Of a DNA stretch of 64,000 bases, positions 60,142 to 64,000 are shown piece after piece (position 1 is the stretch's first letter; every line of letters begins with the position of its first letter). The notes beneath the pieces were generated by a model, which saw only the letters and a program-made list of their open reading frames with translations, had not been told where the DNA came from and searched no databases. A program made the translations under genes and the position numbers. The stretch comes from an uncultured Collinsella sp. (GTDB taxonomy: Bacteria; Actinomycetota; Coriobacteriia; Coriobacteriales; Coriobacteriaceae), in the NCBI GenBank assembly GCA_900549715.1, contig URPK01000005.1, forward strand, positions 1 to 64,000, given 5' to 3'.

Positions 60142-61242
60142 CTACCTGATGGCTGCCGTAACGGTGCCGCCGCCCAGGACGATGTCGCCGCGGTAGACTA
60201 CAACGGCTTGGCCGGGGGCGATGGCTCGTTGCGGCTCGTCAAAAGTTAGCAGCATTTGCCCGTCTTCGTCACGCGTAAGGGTCGCTGCCTGGTCTTTCTG
60301 ACGGTAGCGGTACTTGGCGCCTACGCGAATGCCGCCGGCGTCGAGCTCCGCCTCCATGCGTGCGTCCGGCGCACTCCAGATCCAGTCGTTGGCCGTGAGG
60401 GCAGCGGCGGTCAGGTCCTCGGCCTCGCCCAGATGCACGGTGTTGTTGGCGGCGTCGACACCAGTCACATACACGGGATGCGCCATTGCGACGCCCAGGC
60501 CCTTGCGCTGGCCGATGGTGTAGCGCAGCGCGCCGTTGTGGCGCCCGACCACGCTGCCGTCGCGCCACACAATGTCGCCCGGTGCAGCGGGATGTCCGCA
60601 GCGGCGCTCGATATAGCCCGCGTAGTCACCGTCTGGAATAAAGCAGATATCCTCGCTTTCGGCCTTCTTGGCGTTAACAAAGCCCTGTTCGGCGGCAATG
60701 CGGCGCACGTCGCACTCTTTGTCCAAGCCTGCCAGCGGAAAAATCGTGCGCGCCAGGCGCTCCTGCGTAAGCGAATACAAAAAGTAGCTCTGGTCCTTTT
60801 TGGGGTCCTCGCCGCGATGCAGCTGCCAGGTGCCGTCTGCCGCCTGGCTTGTTTTGGCGTAATGTCCCGTTGCGATGTAGTCGCAGCCCATGTCCAGCGC
60901 CGCATCCAGCAACGCGCCAAACTTAATGTGGCGGTTGCAGATAATGCACGGATTGGGCGTCAGCCCCTCCTGATAGGTGTTCACAAAGCGCTCGATAACG
61001 CTGTGGTCGAACGTCTGCTGCAGGTCGAGCACGTGATGGGGGATCCCCAGGCGCTCGGCGACGGCCTTTGCATCGGCGATGTCGCGGTCGACTTTGCTCA
61101 TACCCGTGGCGGGGTCGGGTGCGGGGCAGGTGAGGCGCATGGTGGCACCGACGCATTCGTAGCCCTGGCTCCTGAGCAGATAGGCAGTCACGCTGGAATC
61201 GACGCCGCCGCTCATGGCGACGAGCACGCGCTTGTTGTGCAT
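60142..61242 (-). CDS. mnmA: tRNA 2-thiouridylase MnmA
   Basis: Adds sulfur to U34 of tRNA-Glu, -Gln and -Lys, using sulfur relayed from a cysteine desulfurase. 366 residues: PP-loop MSGGVDSSVTAYLL, MRLTCPAPDP, catalytic Cys in GLTPNPCIICNRHIKFG, second Cys in SEDICFIPDGDY, and the C-terminal beta-barrel with GQRKGLGVAMAHPVYV. AGGAGAACCTCCCC lies before ATG 61242. It sits downstream of cysK (182 bases) on the same strand; both are in sulfur metabolism, next to an Rrf2 regulator. Confidence 0.96.
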   Translation of the reverse strand: MHNKRVLVAMSGGVDSSVTAYLLRSQGYECVGATMRLTCPAPDPATGMSKVDRDIADAKAVAERLGIPHHVLDLQQTFDHSVIERFVNTYQEGLTPNPCIICNRHIKFGALLDAALDMGCDYIATGHYAKTSQAADGTWQLHRGEDPKKDQSYFLYSLTQERLARTIFPLAGLDKECDVRRIAAEQGFVNAKKAESEDICFIPDGDYAGYIERRCGHPAAPGDIVWRDGSVVGRHNGALRYTIGQRKGLGVAMAHPVYVTGVDAANNTVHLGEAEDLTAAALTANDWIWSAPDARMEAELDAGGIRVGAKYRYRQKDQAATLTRDEDGQMLLTFDEPQRAIAPGQAVVVYRGDIVLGGGTVTAAIR

Positions 61243-61423
61243 GGGGAGGTTCTCCTTGGTGGCATATGGCCAAAAAAGAAAAGCGGCGCGGGAGGCTGGT
61301 TCCGCGCCGCAGACATTGTAGCAAGTTCGGACGTCTCGTGGGACATCCTAACGAGATGGGCTCAGGCGGCCAGAAGAGAGGATAGGCCGGCTTGCCTTGG
61401 GCCTATCGACAAGTGACGGGTCC

Positions 61424-62362
<939 letters not shown>

Positions 62363-62420
62363 GGTGAACCTCCAAAGTGTTCAAGTTGCTGGTTGCCGTG
62401 TGGCTTCACGGCACGTGTGG

Positions 62421-62460
62421 CAGCTAAACCCATAAACCTTATAGGTTGTTCGTTTAGCTG
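62421..62460 (-). promoter_or_regulatory. Nested dyad in the cysK leader, candidate Rrf2-family operator
   Basis: Outer CAGCTAAAC (62421-62429) / GTTTAGCTG (62452-62460) and inner palindrome AACCTTATAGGTT (62435-62447). It lies just downstream of the predicted cysK transcription start, where a repressor would block elongation. It could also fold in the mRNA. Confidence 0.55.
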
Positions 62461-62469
62461 TTGGGAAGC

Positions 62470-62498
62470 ATACTAGACACTAAAGCCTAGTAATGCAA
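62470..62498 (-). promoter_or_regulatory. cysK promoter
   Basis: Minus strand TTGCAT (62498-62493), 17-base spacer, TAGTAT (62475-62470). Confidence 0.6.
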
Positions 62499-62614
62499 TA
62501 GGAAATAGAAGATTATTGCGAGTCGATTAACCATCTTGACCGGAACGGGTATTTTCAAAACTATTTTTCGGCTAGAATTTCTACGGACTAAATGACCGAA
62601 AGGCAGCACTATAC

Positions 62615-63043
62615 ATGTTGGTTTCTACTAAGGGCAGATATGCCCTGCGCGTTATGGTCGATCTGGCCGAGCACCAGGCGGCCGGTCGCATCCCGCTCAA
62701 AGAGATCGCGGCGCGACAGGGGATTTCCGAGAAATATCTCGAGAACATCTTGGCTACGCTCGTGCGCGCCAACATGCTCTCGGGCATGCGCGGCAAGGGC
62801 GGTGGCTATGTGCTCACGCGCCCGCCCGAGCAGTACACGGTGGGCGAGATCCTGCGCCTGACCGAGGGTAGTCTGGCGCCGGTTGCCTGCCTGGATGGCG
62901 ACTGCAAGGGCTGCTCGCGATCTGATGAGTGCCCCACGCTCGACGTGTGGAAGAACCTGGACAAGCTCATCAACGATTACCTCGACGGCGTGACGCTCGA
63001 TCAACTTGTCGCTCCCAACGAAGGCTATGACTACGTCATCTAA
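62615..63043 (+). CDS. Rrf2/IscR-family transcriptional regulator
   Basis: 142 residues. N-terminal winged helix (MLVSTKGRYALRVMVDLAEHQ, ISEKYLENILATLVRANMLSGMRGKGGGYVLTR) and a Cys-rich segment VACLDGDCKGCSRSDECPTLDVW, where three Cys could hold a 2Fe-2S cluster as in IscR. Rrf2 proteins sense Fe-S state, cysteine (CymR, which binds CysK) or NO. Divergence from cysK makes CymR-like control likely, but the Cys cluster is IscR-like. ATG 62615 has AAAGGCAG upstream. Confidence 0.9.
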   Translation: MLVSTKGRYALRVMVDLAEHQAAGRIPLKEIAARQGISEKYLENILATLVRANMLSGMRGKGGGYVLTRPPEQYTVGEILRLTEGSLAPVACLDGDCKGCSRSDECPTLDVWKNLDKLINDYLDGVTLDQLVAPNEGYDYVI

Positions 63044-63112
63044 CCCATACCTGCCATGTGGGGACGGGGCGGAAATGGTAGATTCTCTCGTCCTTTGAGA
63101 CCCGACAAATAA

Positions 63113-63150
63113 GAAGGCCGCCCATTTTTGCGATGGGCGGCCTTCGTTTT
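63113..63150. terminator. Bidirectional terminator
   Basis: GAAGGCCGCCCAT / ATGGGCGGCCTTC, with CGTTTT on the + strand and upstream AAAT for the other; between convergent genes. Confidence 0.8.
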
Positions 63151-63185
63151 GGGCTGTTGAGACGGGCGCGGCCGGAATGGCCGTT

Positions 63186-63551
63186 TTAGTCCTCGGCGAT
63201 GCTGTCGAGAATGCTGCGCATGATGGACACTAGGATGCTGCCCATAAAGGCCGAGCCAAAGCCGGCGATGGAGATGCCGACGCCCAACAGGTTGACCGAC
63301 AGGTAGCTGGCGAGCTCCAGCATAAAGCTGTTGAGCACGAGCTGGAAAATGCCGAGCGTAATGATCGTGAGCGGCAGCGAGATGACCGTGAGGAACGGTT
63401 TGACGAACGAATCGACGATGTTGAGGAACAGTCCCACAAAGGCAAAGCAGACCCAGGCCTCGGCAAAGCCGAAGGGTTGGATACCGGGGACGAGGAACGT
63501 GGCGATCGCGATGGCGATCGAGGTGAAGAGCCAGTTAAGCATAAAGCGCAT
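63186..63551 (-). CDS. Four-helix membrane protein of the phage-holin-IV superfamily
   Basis: 121 residues with four hydrophobic helices (FTSIAIAIATFLVPGI, WVCFAFVGLFLNIV, FLTVISLPLTIITLGIFQLVLNSFML, ISIAGFGSAFMGSILVSIM). The LPLTIITLGIFQLVLNSFML segment is the signature of the 'mycobacterial 4-TMS holin' family, a chromosomal family unrelated to any prophage in this window. AAAGGATTCACGCC precedes ATG 63551. Role unknown; possibly envelope. Confidence 0.88.
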   Translation of the reverse strand: MRFMLNWLFTSIAIAIATFLVPGIQPFGFAEAWVCFAFVGLFLNIVDSFVKPFLTVISLPLTIITLGIFQLVLNSFMLELASYLSVNLLGVGISIAGFGSAFMGSILVSIMRSILDSIAED

Positions 63552-63876
63552 GGCGTGAATCCTTTCTTGCGCCGGGGTTGCTGGCGTCGCGTGAAGCGGC
63601 TTGCGGCGGCGACTTGGATGGTTGCGCGGGCGCGCCGCGGTGTTTGGGCGCCCATTGTCTCAAATATTCGTGGAGCTTACGTGCGCATTCGGTTTCTAAG
63701 CGGCGTTCGTCCTGAAAAACGTGCCGCTGACAGAGAGTCTTGTCACTTTAGTTTGGTGGTGTGCTACACTGCTACGGGCAAATGCTCCATGCATTAGTTT
63801 TATTGCATAGAACGGGCGAACGATGCCCGATGTCAGTATCAACTTCGATGCCTTTTGGCGGGTTTGGCGGTGATCG
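63552..63876. other. Gene-free stretch with a possible promoter
   Basis: No coding signal. On the + strand TTGTCA (63740-63745) and TACACT (63765-63770) stand 19 bases apart, a poor-spacing promoter for the gene at 63877. Confidence 0.35.
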
Positions 63877-64000
63877 ATGAATATCGAGAACATGTTTGAC
63901 AAGCCTGATGTCAAGCAGCTGGTCCACACATTTAGTCTTTTGGACGACGAGAACGATATCCAGGCGTTTTTAACCGATATCTGCACACCGCGCGAGATCT
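63877..64000 (+). CDS. YerC/YecD-type TrpR-related protein, N-terminal part (partial)
   Basis: The first 41 residues before the right edge: MFDKPDVKQLVHTFSLLDDENDIQAFLTDICTPREI. The pattern 'L.. ..L..EDE...FL.DLCTPREL' is that of small TrpR-like YerC/YecD regulators, in which the HTH follows directly. ATG 63877 is assumed; ATG 63892 is also in frame. Only the start is visible, so target and length are unknown. Confidence 0.65.
   Translation, partial: MNIENMFDKPDVKQLVHTFSLLDDENDIQAFLTDICTPREI

Noticed and set aside
62363..62469. T-box or SAM riboswitch before cysK
   Set aside because: No T-box bulge sequence or SAM-aptamer core is visible; the dyad is simple and palindromic, like a protein site.
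63186..63551. Prophage signal from a holin-like gene
   Set aside because: The family is a common chromosomal four-helix membrane protein, and no other phage genes are near.

Overview
The window looks like a stretch of chromosome from a Coriobacteriia gut actinobacterium, most likely Collinsella. This is inferred from GC-rich coding sequence, the mix of anaerobic genes ([FeFe] hydrogenase, rubredoxin, EFR1-type ferredoxin, alpha-glucoside PTS, split transketolase) and the style of the intergenic repeats; no search was run. I support 51 protein genes (one partial at each edge), one further possible small protein, and two tRNAs.

Layout. 0-17.3 kb is a housekeeping block: end of an ABC ATPase, rpmE (L31), secA, prfB, a YitT-type membrane protein, a split transketolase, ftsE-ftsX, rnr, then (after a serine recombinase, a VanZ-like protein, an ArsC/Spx-like protein and tRNA-Gln/tRNA-Glu) a TPR protein and smpB. 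17.5-21 kb holds a flavin-reductase-like protein, rubredoxin, an Nramp transporter and phosphoglycerate mutase. 21.2-27.4 kb is gltB-gltD. 27.7-32.1 kb holds an unknown protein, a nuclease-like gene with repeat arrays on both sides, an amidohydrolase and a zinc-ribbon membrane protein. 32.2-35.3 kb is a copper operon (copA-copZ-csoR) with a CsoR-type operator. 35.8-38.1 kb is a DEAD-box helicase with a long RG-rich tail. 38.7-44.2 kb holds an EFR1 ferredoxin and an antiterminator-controlled alpha-glucoside PTS operon. 44.5-50.6 kb is a four-gene operon: NuoF/GltD-like flavoprotein, [FeFe] hydrogenase, Tat-lipoprotein binding protein and a fused ABC permease-ATPase. 50.8-64 kb is mixed: an orphan RelB/DinJ-like antitoxin, CPBP protease, YgiQ-type radical SAM protein, YoaK-like protein, an AT-richer patch with a LURP-one-like protein, Fe-alcohol dehydrogenase, M42 peptidase, a single-gene HTH-HipA fusion, mnmA, cysK, an Rrf2 regulator, a four-TM membrane protein and the start of a YerC/TrpR-like regulator.

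The least explained part is between genes. (1) Twelve copies of a roughly 57-bp dyad with arms like GTCTCGATCTGTAACA / TGTTACAGATCGAGAC form five arrays of 2-3 copies with 22-25 bp linkers (period about 80 bp); two arrays lie either side of a PD-(D/E)XK nuclease-like gene. (2) Two 123-128-bp hairpins share an internal core, while their outer 28-30 bp arms differ between copies yet remain perfectly self-complementary, as expected of covariation. (3) A looser family of hairpins carries a CCTGTCCC/GGGACAG core; one of them supplies the end of the orphan antitoxin gene. Separately, RF2 carries SPT where the canonical stop-codon tripeptide is SPF, and only 3 of the 51 stop codons I can read are TGA, which is odd for a GC-rich genome.
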